The notes under the pieces: model-generated
Told to the model about the DNA's origin: nothing
Seen by the model: only the letters and a program-made list of their open reading frames with translations
Database searches by the model: none
Shown: positions 1 through 6,765 of the stretch, in pieces
Layout: each line of letters opens with the position of its first letter
How positions within the stretch are numbered: position 1 is the first letter of the stretch
Made by a program: the position numbers and the translations under genes
NCBI GenBank assembly: GCA_902799685.1
Contig: CADCBO010000024.1
Span: forward strand, 1 to 33,553
Direction: 5' to 3'
DNA from: an uncultured Bacteroidales bacterium
Lineage (GTDB): Bacteria; Bacteroidota; Bacteroidia; Bacteroidales; Bacteroidaceae
Length of the DNA: 33,553 bases

Positions 1-1151
1 GCAACGGCCTGCTTGCCCAGACGCTGGATAGCGTACTTGAAATCCAGGAATACGGCCAGACCGGTGTTGTTTACACCGTAGCCCTTGTCGCAACGCTCCT
101 TGGCTGCACGTGAAGCAACGTCACGGGGAACCAGGTTACCGAATGCGGGATAGCGGCGCTCCAGATAGAAGTCGCGGTCCTCATCGGGTATATCGTTGGG
201 GTTGAGTTCACCCTTCTGGAGTTTCTTGGCATCCTCAAGTTTCTTGGGAACCCAGATACGACCGTCATTACGCAGAGACTCTGACATAAGAGTCAGCTTG
301 GACTGCTTGTCACCATGTACGGGGATACAGGTGGGGTGGATCTGAGCAAATGCGGGGTTGGCGAACCATGCACCCTTGCGGTAGCACTGCATGGCGGCCG
401 AACCGTTACTGCCCATAGCGTTGGTTGACAGAAAATAGGTGTTTCCGTAACCGCCGGTGCCGATAACTACGGCGTGGGCTGAACAACGCTTGATTTCACC
501 GGTAACCAGGTCACGGTAGATGATACCGCGGGCACGCTCCTTACCTTCCTCATCCTTGATCATAACCAGATCAAGCATCTCGCAACGGGTAAACAGCTCA
601 ACGTTACCCTGATGTACCTGATAGCTCAATGCAGAGTAAGCACCCAGAAGCAGCTGCTGACCGGTTTGACCGCGGGCATAGAATGTACGTGATACCTGAG
701 CACCACCGAATGAACGGTTGGCAAGTGTGCCACCATACTCACGTGCAAAGGGAACTCCCTGTGCTACGCACTGGTCAATGATATTGTTTGATACCTCAGC
801 CAGACGATATACGTTAGCTTCACGTGAACGGTAGTCACCGCCCTTGATGGTATCGTAGAAAAGACGATATACTGAGTCACCGTCGTTCTGGTAGTTCTTG
901 GCGGCGTTTATACCACCCTGAGCTGCGATAGAGTGGGCACGACGGGGTGAATCCTGGATGCAGAAGCACTTTACCTTGAAACCAAGGTCACCAAGTGTTG
1001 CGGCGGCTGATGCGCCTGCAAGACCTGAACCTACAACTATGATGTCAAGCTTGCGCTTGTTAGCGGGGTTGACGAGTTTCTGATGAGCCTTATAGTTGGA
1101 CCATTTTTCTGCCAACGGGCCTTCGGGAATTTTTGAATCTATAGTAGCCAT
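1..1151 (-). CDS. frdA: Fumarate reductase/succinate dehydrogenase flavoprotein subunit, C-terminus cut by window edge
   Basis: This is the catalytic flavoprotein of a quinol:fumarate reductase/succinate dehydrogenase, which interconverts fumarate and succinate on the cytoplasmic face of the membrane. The reverse strand reads open from the ATG at 1151-1149 ([17 protein letters not shown]) to the window edge, 383 codons. Visible motifs are the FAD-binding [13 protein letters not shown], the covalent-FAD histidine context [16 protein letters not shown], the substrate-site IHPTCIP and the [10 protein letters not shown] segment with a catalytic arginine. Family members run to about 650 residues, so roughly the last 40 percent lies outside the window. 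It follows frdC by 19 bases on the same strand, and the iron-sulfur subunit gene frdB is expected next, beyond the edge. In Bacteroidales this complex serves anaerobic fumarate respiration and succinate production. Identification is firm; fumarate reduction as the main direction is inferred from the lineage. Confidence 0.95.
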   Translation of the reverse strand, partial: MATIDSKIPEGPLAEKWSNYKAHQKLVNPANKRKLDIIVVGSGLAGASAAATLGDLGFKVKCFCIQDSPRRAHSIAAQGGINAAKNYQNDGDSVYRLFYDTIKGGDYRSREANVYRLAEVSNNIIDQCVAQGVPFAREYGGTLANRSFGGAQVSRTFYARGQTGQQLLLGAYSALSYQVHQGNVELFTRCEMLDLVMIKDEEGKERARGIIYRDLVTGEIKRCSAHAVVIGTGGYGNTYFLSTNAMGSNGSAAMQCYRKGAWFANPAFAQIHPTCIPVHGDKQSKLTLMSESLRNDGRIWVPKKLEDAKKLQKGELNPNDIPDEDRDFYLERRYPAFGNLVPRDVASRAAKERCDKGYGVNNTGLAVFLDFKYAIQRLGKQAV

Positions 1152-1170
1152 AATCGTGTGCATTTAAGAT

Positions 1171-1851
1171 TTAACAAAGGCTCTTGAAGAAGAACACAAG
1201 TACAACAGCCACGAAACCCAGAACAAGCAGGGTTACATAGATATTGCCTATCACCTGCCAGCGGCACTGCCAGGTCTTGCCGTTCCAACCCAGAGTCTGG
1301 AGAGCGCTCCAGAATCCGTGTGACAGATGGAACCACAGAGCGACCAGCCAAACTATGTACAGCACAACAAAGTACCACTGTGAGAATGTGTACTCAATGA
1401 CAGCTGCGCCATCGGCTGCACCTGCCTGTCCGGGAACAAAGTTTGAACCGTGGATTATCTCCTGCAGCTGCATCCTTGACCAGTAGTTGGCCAGGTGCAG
1501 GCAGAGGCCCAAAGCCACGATGATACCCAGAACCAGCATGTTCTGAGAAGCCCACTCCACAGTCTTGGGCCTCTCGGTTACGGCGTATCTCTCACTGCCG
1601 CGTGCCTTACGGTTCTGGATTGTAAGCCAGAAAGCGTAAACAAAGTGAACCACCACCAGAAAAGCCAGTCCACCCGTACCTACCAGTGCATACCAGTTTG
1701 CTCCCAGGAACTCGCACACGGCATTGTAGGCTTCGCCCGAAATCAGGGCTACGCAGTTCATTGCCATGTGGAATGTCAGGAACAGGATGAGAGCGCCACC
1801 GGTCACGCTCATCACCACCTTACGTCCGATTGATGAATCAATTAACCACAT
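1171..1851 (-). CDS. frdC: Succinate dehydrogenase/fumarate reductase cytochrome b subunit (b558 type)
   Basis: This is the membrane anchor of the fumarate reductase complex. It carries heme b and passes electrons between menaquinol and the iron-sulfur subunit. The 226-residue protein has five hydrophobic segments at about 13-35, 52-75, 100-125, 155-180 and 200-222, as in the single-subunit b558 family. Candidate heme-ligand histidines occur in FHMAMN, VVHFVYAF, CLHLANY and WFHLSHGFW. The start MWLIDSSIGRKVVMSVTG matches the usual family N-terminus. It is the first gene of the operon and frdA follows by 19 bases. A promoter-like box lies about 50 bases upstream. Nothing about the protein is unusual. 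Confidence 0.93.
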   Translation of the reverse strand: MWLIDSSIGRKVVMSVTGGALILFLTFHMAMNCVALISGEAYNAVCEFLGANWYALVGTGGLAFLVVVHFVYAFWLTIQNRKARGSERYAVTERPKTVEWASQNMLVLGIIVALGLCLHLANYWSRMQLQEIIHGSNFVPGQAGAADGAAVIEYTFSQWYFVVLYIVWLVALWFHLSHGFWSALQTLGWNGKTWQCRWQVIGNIYVTLLVLGFVAVVLVFFFKSLC

Positions 1852-1903
1852 AAAATCTTTAAGTTTGTTATTGAATTATAGTTCTCGCGTGCCTAATGAA
1901 CTG

Positions 1904-1911
1904 CAAATATA
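1904..1911 (-). promoter_or_regulatory. Bacteroidetes -7 box for the frdC-frdA operon
   Basis: The reverse strand reads TATATTTG, an exact match to the Bacteroidetes -7 consensus TAnnTTTG. It lies 52 bases upstream of the frdC start codon. The -33 TTTG element is only weakly matched (GGTTT around 1928-1932). This is a motif match only. Confidence 0.45.
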
Positions 1912-1985
1912 CTTAGAAATGTGTATTAAACCTATAACTATACAACACATTATTCGGCATTATTAGTGATTTGATAATCTTTGCT

Positions 1986-1993
1986 TATCTTTA
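1986..1993 (+). promoter_or_regulatory. Near-consensus -7 box for the rhodanese/MBL gene
   Basis: TATCTTTA matches TAnnTTTG except for the last base and sits 23 bases before the ATG at 2017. Its position argues against the upstream TTG at 1981 being the start, because the box would then be inside the coding region. No well-spaced -33 TTTG is visible. Confidence 0.35.
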
Positions 1994-2016
1994 CACCCAA
2001 TAAAAACGTTTCCGTT

Positions 2017-3066
2017 ATGAACAAACTAAAACTAACCTTATCTATGTGCTTGTCTCTGCTTGGTTTTACTTCATGCAACTGCAGTAATTGGGCCGATTTG
2101 GATCCCGATGAGTTCCAGGAGGCAATCCTGTCTGCAAGTACCTGCGTAATTGATGTCCGTACACCCCAGGAGTACGATGAAGGACATCTTTTAAACGCAA
2201 TTAATATTGACTGGCAAAAAGAGGGATTCATTGATGAAATCAGTCAAAAAATTGACAAATCCATCAAACTTGCCGTTTATTGCCGTAGTGGCAGGCGTAG
2301 CGCCGCAGCTGCCCAGGCTCTGTCAGATGCGGGCTATAAGGTAGTCAACCTGAAAGAAGGGTATCAGAGTTGGACCCAGGCAAATAAACCGGTCAACACA
2401 TATGAAGTTGAGTGTTTCATGGACGGCAGCGACCCTGTGGTTCTGACCCTGATTAAACACGGCACTCTGGCGGTTTTCTATAAAGGAGCCTTCATTCATT
2501 TTGACCCGGTAAGCGGCTACGGAAAAAACACAGACTATGCCGTCGAATTCCCAAAGGCCGATGCAGTACTGGTAACACACGAGCATGGCGACCATCTGGA
2601 CAAGAACGCTATAACCGCGCTTTCATCGGACAAAACCATACTTCTGCTTAATGCAAAGTCACAGGGACAGATAGGTATGGGCAAGAGTATAGCCAATTAT
2701 GAAAAGGCCGATTTACCCCAGGGAATCAAGCTTGATGTTGTTCCGGCATACAACACAACACCCGGACGCGAGCAGTTTCATCCCAAAAACAATGGAAACG
2801 GCTATGTGCTCACATTTCCCGGTGGGTTCAGGCTTTATGTAGCCGGTGATACAGAGGATGTTCCCGAGATGGCCGACATAAAGAACATTGATGTAGCGTT
2901 CCTGCCCGTGAACCAGCCCTACACCATGACTGTGGAACAATGTGTCAAGGCTGCAAACATGATAAAGCCCAAGGTTCTAATACCATATCATTTCAGCCAG
3001 ACAGACCTTAAAGAGCTGCCCTCACTTCTGCCGGGCATTGACGTGAGACTCCGCAACATGCAATAA
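2017..3066 (+). CDS. Lipoprotein with rhodanese domain fused to metallo-beta-lactamase-fold hydrolase
   Basis: The 349-residue protein has three parts. A short lipoprotein signal ends at Cys20 (GFTSC). A rhodanese-like domain spans about residues 25-125, with VIDVRTPQEYDEGH and the active-site loop YCRSGRR (Cys89). A metallo-beta-lactamase-fold hydrolase follows, with metal-binding THEHGDHLD at about 187-195, VAGDTEDVPEM further on, and the late histidine in IPYHF, resembling UlaG-like/UPF0173 hydrolases. Rhodaneses move sulfane sulfur, and pairing one with this fold recalls persulfide dioxygenase fusions, although the hydrolase here looks like a different subfamily. The start at 2017 gives a proper signal peptide. 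The PAP2 gene follows after 17 bases, suggesting a two-gene envelope operon. Substrate unknown. Confidence 0.85.
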   Translation: MNKLKLTLSMCLSLLGFTSCNCSNWADLDPDEFQEAILSASTCVIDVRTPQEYDEGHLLNAINIDWQKEGFIDEISQKIDKSIKLAVYCRSGRRSAAAAQALSDAGYKVVNLKEGYQSWTQANKPVNTYEVECFMDGSDPVVLTLIKHGTLAVFYKGAFIHFDPVSGYGKNTDYAVEFPKADAVLVTHEHGDHLDKNAITALSSDKTILLLNAKSQGQIGMGKSIANYEKADLPQGIKLDVVPAYNTTPGREQFHPKNNGNGYVLTFPGGFRLYVAGDTEDVPEMADIKNIDVAFLPVNQPYTMTVEQCVKAANMIKPKVLIPYHFSQTDLKELPSLLPGIDVRLRNMQ

Positions 3067-3083
3067 CCATTATTTCATCAGAT

Positions 3084-4487
3084 ATGAAATCTACAAAAAG
3101 CCTTTGTGTTACACTTGTAGCCGCACTGTTTACCGGTGTCGGTTACGCCCAGACAGAAAAAGACACAGTCTATGTATTTTTGAAGGATATGCCCGATGCC
3201 GGCATCTACCTGCCGCCACCACCCGATATGCTCAGCCCGCAATACGCCGATGACTTTGCCCAGTGGCAATGGGGCAAGACCGTACGTCCAACCCAACGCG
3301 GCCAACAAGCCAACGATGATTCCCAATGGGGTATCAACGGAATGATAAGGATACATCAGGAAACTCTGGGTTTTGAGATAAGCAAGGAAAAGACTCCTGC
3401 CATTTACAGGCTGCTGTATAACGTTCTTTGGACCGAGAACGAGAGCACACACAACGCAAAGCGCAAGTATATGCGTACCCGTCCGTTTGCACAGTACAAC
3501 GAGCACACCTGGGGACGCTTTGACAATGAGCGTGAGCTACGTTTCAACGGCTCATATCCTTCAGGTCACACATCTCTGGGATGGTCAACCGCACTTGTAC
3601 TGGCTGAGATGGTTCCTGAACTGCAGGATACCCTTCTGCACACAGGATTCCAGTATGGTGAAAGCCGTGTGATAGTAGGCGCCCACTATCAGAGTGACGT
3701 TGACGCAGGTTACCTGTGCGGCAGCACCGCGGTGGCTGTCATGCATGCAAGTGAGTACTTCCAGAAAGATCTTGAAGCAGCCCGTAAGGAGTACTGCAAG
3801 ATAAAGGGCATAAAGAACGTAAGCCAGACAGAAGGATTTCCCGATGGAACCAAGGTTTTTGACGGCCCGATAACAGAAGAGAGCCATCGTTTCTATGGTG
3901 ATGTCATAAAGTACTACGAGACTATACCTGAAAGGGAAACCGAGCGCGGAGAGCAAGCTAAGGCCGATGCCGACAACAGCGTGGACGCCATGATGAAGAC
4001 ATTCAGCACCCCCGCATTTGAAATAAGCCGCCAGTCAAATCCCGCTATTGCAGCACTTATGGATTACACAAGGGAGAACCTTATCAAGACCGCCGGTGAA
4101 TTGGGCAGCACCACGTTCCGCGAGCGCCCGTACGTAAGGCTTAATCCCAGACGAAACAAAACATTGATCAGTGAAGATGAGGATACCTTAAAGGAGACAA
4201 CCAGTTATCCTTCCACACATTCAGAGATAGGTTGGGGACTCGCTCTGCTGCTGGTTGAAATAGGACCGCGTGAAGCAGCCAACGACATCCTGGCCCGCGG
4301 ATTCGAGTACGGCCGCAGCCGCGTGATAGCCGGTTACAACTACCCCAGCGATGTTCAGGATGCCCGCTTGTGGGCCTCGGCCACATTGGCTCATCTGCAC
4401 ACAGTTCCTGAATTCCAGAAACTCCTGCAGGCAGCAAAGGATGAACAGAATCCTCAGCCCGCTAAAGGCAAGAAGAAAAAGAAATAA
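3084..4487 (+). CDS. Secreted tandem PAP2 (class A acid phosphatase-like) protein, second domain degenerate
   Basis: The protein has 467 residues with a cleavable signal peptide (about 1-22, ending GYAQ). The first PAP2 domain carries the full class A acid phosphatase signature: K126-x6-R133P134, P159-S-G-H162, and S194R195-x5-H201-x3-D205. The second domain (about 305-445) keeps RP at 348-349, P376-S-T-H379 and S412R413...D423. However, the motif lysine is Gly341, PSGH has become PSTH, and the catalytic nucleophile histidine is Asn419. The N-terminal half is therefore predicted to be an active periplasmic phosphomonoesterase, and the C-terminal half a catalytically dead copy with a possible structural or binding role. 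The C-terminus ends in a lysine-rich tail. It lies 17 bases after the rhodanese/MBL lipoprotein gene and ends before a long hairpin that probably terminates transcription. Confidence 0.88.
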   Translation: MKSTKSLCVTLVAALFTGVGYAQTEKDTVYVFLKDMPDAGIYLPPPPDMLSPQYADDFAQWQWGKTVRPTQRGQQANDDSQWGINGMIRIHQETLGFEISKEKTPAIYRLLYNVLWTENESTHNAKRKYMRTRPFAQYNEHTWGRFDNERELRFNGSYPSGHTSLGWSTALVLAEMVPELQDTLLHTGFQYGESRVIVGAHYQSDVDAGYLCGSTAVAVMHASEYFQKDLEAARKEYCKIKGIKNVSQTEGFPDGTKVFDGPITEESHRFYGDVIKYYETIPERETERGEQAKADADNSVDAMMKTFSTPAFEISRQSNPAIAALMDYTRENLIKTAGELGSTTFRERPYVRLNPRRNKTLISEDEDTLKETTSYPSTHSEIGWGLALLLVEIGPREAANDILARGFEYGRSRVIAGYNYPSDVQDARLWASATLAHLHTVPEFQKLLQAAKDEQNPQPAKGKKKKK

Positions 4488-4508
4488 TCAGCTCAACAAA
4501 TCATATTC

Positions 4509-4572
4509 AACACATTGGGGACGCTTCTCATTGTGATAAAAACATCACAAGCAGAACCGTCCCCAATGTGTT
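4509..4572. repeat. Long REP-like hairpin between convergent genes, probable bidirectional terminator
   Basis: A perfect 15-bp inverted repeat (4509-4523 with 4558-4572, arm AACACATTGGGGACG) encloses an imperfect middle stretch and a second perfect 7-bp stem (TTGTGAT 4531-4537 with ATCACAA 4544-4550) around a 6-base loop. It fills the space between the convergent PAP2 and propeller genes and touches the last stop-codon base of the latter. The GGGGACG...CGTCCCC core resembles, from memory, REP palindromes spread by IS200-like RAYT transposases. No transposase lies nearby. Confidence 0.7.
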
Positions 4573-5738
4573 TACTTGAACGTGAAGACGAACAATAATG
4601 GATTCGATTCTTCAGTCAGACCTTTACAGGCCTCCTTTAACAACTCATTATCTATTTCCGGACCATGTTCTTCACGGTATTTCACCATACTAGCCGAATT
4701 CCAGGTCACTATGCTGTGCCCGTCGTCCATTACTGCGTTTAAACTGAAATAATAGGACAACAAAGGCTCATCGTCAGATACTTCCAATTCAAAGACCTGT
4801 TTTTTCTTATGGTCATACAGCAACAAGGGTATCGGATTAATTTCTCTTCTATAATTCAACAGTGTATAGTCCTCAAACTCCATAAAACGCAAAAAGTTAG
4901 GCTGCTTGACATACCATTGCAAGAAATCATCCCTTTGATGGGCTTTTTCATCCCACAACGGCAACAGGTCTTCCGGAAGCATCTTAAGATTATATTTTGG
5001 TTTCATTGTATTACCTGTAACCTGATAAATCACGTTATCCTCATGCAACATACAATAGAGTGAACTGCCATACTTATAAACCAGTTGTCCTAATATAGCG
5101 TAATTGCTATTTTTTGTCTTGTAAAGCATATCCTCACCAAAATATCCTATGCTGTTCATGTTTCGGTCTGTAATGATAATCTCCGATTCATTTATGTGTT
5201 TATCCTCATTGTTAGTGTTGCATGAAACATTAAGCACCAGAGTGTCATTATTCAGGAATTCAACATAAGCAGGCATACAGGAAAGGGGAATAGCCGAAAC
5301 ATATCTGCCGTCAACGGTAAACTCCAGTATCCTTCGTTTCTGGGTATCCACAATGCCGATGTTTCCTTTGGGTGTTATGCAAACATCCCTCAAGTAAATA
5401 TACTCATGAGGTCCGTTACCCAATGCAGATATCTTGCTTATGAACTTTCCGTTACTGTCAAAAGTCTGTATTGTCTTGTTCTGATACTTGTCAACAACCA
5501 CAAAAACACCGTTTACACACAACAGTTCATCTATAGAACCAACCAGGCTGTTGGGACCGCTGTCTTCCAGCCCAATCACTTTGGTCAGTTCAACCACATC
5601 CTTCAGTTGCAATGTTTCCGCATTGTTTTCATCGTACAATATGGTTTCGGCACCATTATCCACCACACCGCCACCATTACTCTTGCAGGCGGATAACACG
5701 GGCAATGTTGCCAAAAGGACCAGGAAATGCTTATTCAT
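4572..5738 (-). CDS. 6-bladed beta-propeller lipoprotein (BF3164-like)
   Basis: The 388-residue protein begins with a lipoprotein signal peptide ending at Cys18 (PVLSAC). The remainder reads as repeated short beta-strand blocks typical of NHL/6-bladed propeller proteins, for example TFDSNGKFISKISALGNGP and ILEFTVDGRYVSAI, each a strand ending in a DGR/SNGK turn. Proteins of this kind are very common in Bacteroidales as outer-membrane or periplasmic lipoproteins, and their ligands are mostly unknown. A paralogue of the same design lies at 24838-26019. It is transcribed alone towards the hairpin at 4509-4572 and is divergent from the small gene at 5820. Family level is fairly secure; function is not. 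Confidence 0.75.
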   Translation of the reverse strand: MNKHFLVLLATLPVLSACKSNGGGVVDNGAETILYDENNAETLQLKDVVELTKVIGLEDSGPNSLVGSIDELLCVNGVFVVVDKYQNKTIQTFDSNGKFISKISALGNGPHEYIYLRDVCITPKGNIGIVDTQKRRILEFTVDGRYVSAIPLSCMPAYVEFLNNDTLVLNVSCNTNNEDKHINESEIIITDRNMNSIGYFGEDMLYKTKNSNYAILGQLVYKYGSSLYCMLHEDNVIYQVTGNTMKPKYNLKMLPEDLLPLWDEKAHQRDDFLQWYVKQPNFLRFMEFEDYTLLNYRREINPIPLLLYDHKKKQVFELEVSDDEPLLSYYFSLNAVMDDGHSIVTWNSASMVKYREEHGPEIDNELLKEACKGLTEESNPLLFVFTFK

Positions 5739-5760
5739 AACATGCAGACAATTATCACCG

Positions 5761-5768
5761 CAAAGTTA
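5761..5768 (-). promoter_or_regulatory. -7 box for the propeller lipoprotein gene
   Basis: The reverse strand reads TAACTTTG, an exact TAnnTTTG match, 22 bases upstream of the ATG at 5738. It is divergent from the box at 5782-5789. No clear -33 element. Confidence 0.4.
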
Positions 5769-5781
5769 GGAAACTATTCAC

Positions 5782-5789
5782 TACTTTTG
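5782..5789 (+). promoter_or_regulatory. -7 box for the small basic protein gene
   Basis: TACTTTTG matches TAnnTTTG exactly and lies 30 bases upstream of the ATG at 5820. The same octamer recurs before the HTH gene (6072) and before the internal DUF805 start (6537). Confidence 0.45.
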
Positions 5790-5819
5790 CATAATAACAG
5801 GAACTAAACAATTGTAACT

Positions 5820-6014
5820 ATGAAGAACAGGAAGAAACAAATCGGGACACTGGCAGACTATGTGAAAGCCAATAGGAAAGCTAGCCGCGATGAGGAGATC
5901 CAGGCTCACGGAAAGCAGGTCTCAATGCGCCCGGCTGTATTCAAATCCAAGAAAGCTTATGACCGCAAGAGACACAAAAAGGCAGGCATCAACTCCGATG
6001 AACTGTCTTTATGA
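5820..6014 (+). CDS. Small basic conserved-type hypothetical protein (64 aa)
   Basis: This is a 64-residue, strongly basic protein with no signal peptide or membrane segment. It starts MKNRKKQIGTLADYVKANRK and has a KSKKAYDRKRHKK stretch near the end. The lysine/arginine content suggests nucleic-acid or ribosome contact, but I see no named domain. I have the impression that similar short proteins of the form TLxDYVKxxRKAxRxxEI...KSKKxYDRK are common in Bacteroidales; this is recollection, not a search. It has its own TACTTTTG promoter box. The HTH gene follows after an 83-base gap that holds GTTGCG repeats, so it may be regulated separately from that gene. Coding status is supported by the promoter and by the ATG-to-stop frame filling the space. 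Confidence 0.65.
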   Translation: MKNRKKQIGTLADYVKANRKASRDEEIQAHGKQVSMRPAVFKSKKAYDRKRHKKAGINSDELSL

Positions 6015-6023
6015 TTGTGTTTT

Positions 6024-6045
6024 GTTGCGGTTTTGTTGCGCAACA
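6024..6045. promoter_or_regulatory. Operator-like GTTGCG repeats upstream of the HTH gene
   Basis: The segment contains the direct repeat TTTTGTTGCG twice (starting 6021 and 6031). The second copy is part of the 12-bp perfect palindrome TGTTGCGCAACA at 6034-6045. The core GTTGCGCAAC (6035-6044) is exactly 27 bases before the TACTTTTG box at 6072. The same core and spacing recur at 6500-6544. Confidence 0.6.
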
Positions 6046-6071
6046 CGGAGGTGTTGATGGCAAATAAGCAT

Positions 6072-6079
6072 TACTTTTG
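6072..6079 (+). promoter_or_regulatory. -7 box for the HTH gene
   Basis: TACTTTTG is an exact TAnnTTTG match, 18 bases before the ATG at 6098. It sets that ATG, rather than the upstream TTG at 6077 inside the box, as the likely start. Confidence 0.5.
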
Positions 6080-6097
6080 CTGAAAACAATACAGATT

Positions 6098-6754
6098 ATG
6101 GATCCCAGAACCGATGTCCTGAATTCCTGCCTTTCGGAATTCCGCAACACACCCGAGGCCAACACCCTTGTATATTACCGCAGCCGTGACAGCCGTCTCT
6201 CTTTTGATGAGCGGATGGCTATAACACGTAGCATAGAAAAGGCGTTTTCACCGATGTTTCTGCAGCTTAAGACAGAGTCTCCGTCGTTGTCGGAATCAGA
6301 CCTAATATACTGTGCGCTTGTGGCTGCAGGACTGAGTCCGGTTGTGATAGCCGACTGCATATCCATTTCAAAGGACAGCCTGCGCATGCGCAAGATCCGC
6401 GTAAAGGAGAAGCTTTCCCTGCCGTGGGCAGAACTGCTGTTCCCGGAGCAGGATGTTGCGGGCGCAACAAAAAACGCAACAGAAAAATGTGACGATAATG
6501 TTGCGCAACATAATTCTGAGGGCAAAGATACCGCCATACTTTTGCAGCAAAACCAATTAAACTCAAAAGTTATGGAAACAAAAAAAATCACATTCGGCCA
6601 GGCCATCAAGTTGGGCTTCAGGAACTGCTTCAGGTTCTCCGGCCGCGCATCGAGATCGGAATTCTGGTATTTCATCCTGTTCTACGCAATCATATTGAGT
6701 GTGGTAGTAATATTTGGACCTTTCATTCTCCATATATTACGTTCAATCTATTGA
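6098..6754 (+). CDS. HTH (LuxR/sigma-region-4-like) protein running in frame into the N-terminal half of a DUF805 domain
   Basis: The 218-residue frame has two different halves. Residues about 1-125 are a soluble DNA-binding-type protein with the helix-turn-helix segment SESDLIYCALVAAGLSPVVI followed by ADCISISKDSLRMRKIRVKEK, like the LuxR/sigma region 4-type domains seen at the C-terminus of some Bacteroidales regulators. Residues 159-218 start at an internal in-frame ATG (6572, METKKITFGQAIKLGF). They carry the DUF805 N-terminal signature FRFSGRASRSEFWYFILF and one membrane helix, then stop at TGA 6752-6754. The other half of DUF805 continues in another frame (see 6766-7392). The linker (about 125-158) is polar and its DNA holds a palindrome and a promoter box. 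Originally there may have been two genes, an HTH regulator and a DUF805 membrane protein, joined by loss of a stop codon. A genuine membrane-anchored regulator is the alternative. Confidence 0.7.
   Translation: MDPRTDVLNSCLSEFRNTPEANTLVYYRSRDSRLSFDERMAITRSIEKAFSPMFLQLKTESPSLSESDLIYCALVAAGLSPVVIADCISISKDSLRMRKIRVKEKLSLPWAELLFPEQDVAGATKNATEKCDDNVAQHNSEGKDTAILLQQNQLNSKVMETKKITFGQAIKLGFRNCFRFSGRASRSEFWYFILFYAIILSVVVIFGPFILHILRSIY
6455..6511. promoter_or_regulatory. Operator-like GTTGCG/CGCAAC repeat cluster before the internal DUF805 start
   Basis: Inside the HTH/DUF805 frame there are five copies of the hexamer GTTGCG or its complement (6455-6460, 6463-6468, 6475-6480 and two in the palindrome). 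The cluster ends in the 14-bp perfect palindrome ATGTTGCGCAACAT at 6498-6511. Its core GTTGCGCAAC (6500-6509) is 27 bases before TACTTTTG at 6537, the same layout as upstream of the HTH gene. Confidence 0.6.
6537..6544 (+). promoter_or_regulatory. -7 box for an internal DUF805 transcript
   Basis: TACTTTTG is an exact TAnnTTTG match, 27 bases upstream of the in-frame ATG at 6572 (METKKITFGQ). It suggests that the DUF805 part is also expressed alone. Confidence 0.5.
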
Positions 6755-6765
6755 AACCAACCCTA

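Noticed and set aside
817-830. CTTCACGTGAAC inside frdA, resembling parS
   Set aside because: It differs from the parS consensus in the outer half-site bases and lies within conserved coding sequence, so it is probably a chance CACGTG.
1495-1833. 112-residue ORF antisense to frdC
   Set aside because: It overlaps the conserved frdC gene throughout and shows no protein-family features.
6713-6754. Programmed -1 frameshift in DUF805
   Set aside because: No slippery X-XXY-YYZ heptamer and no obvious stimulating hairpin before the TGA; an indel or a split gene is simpler.
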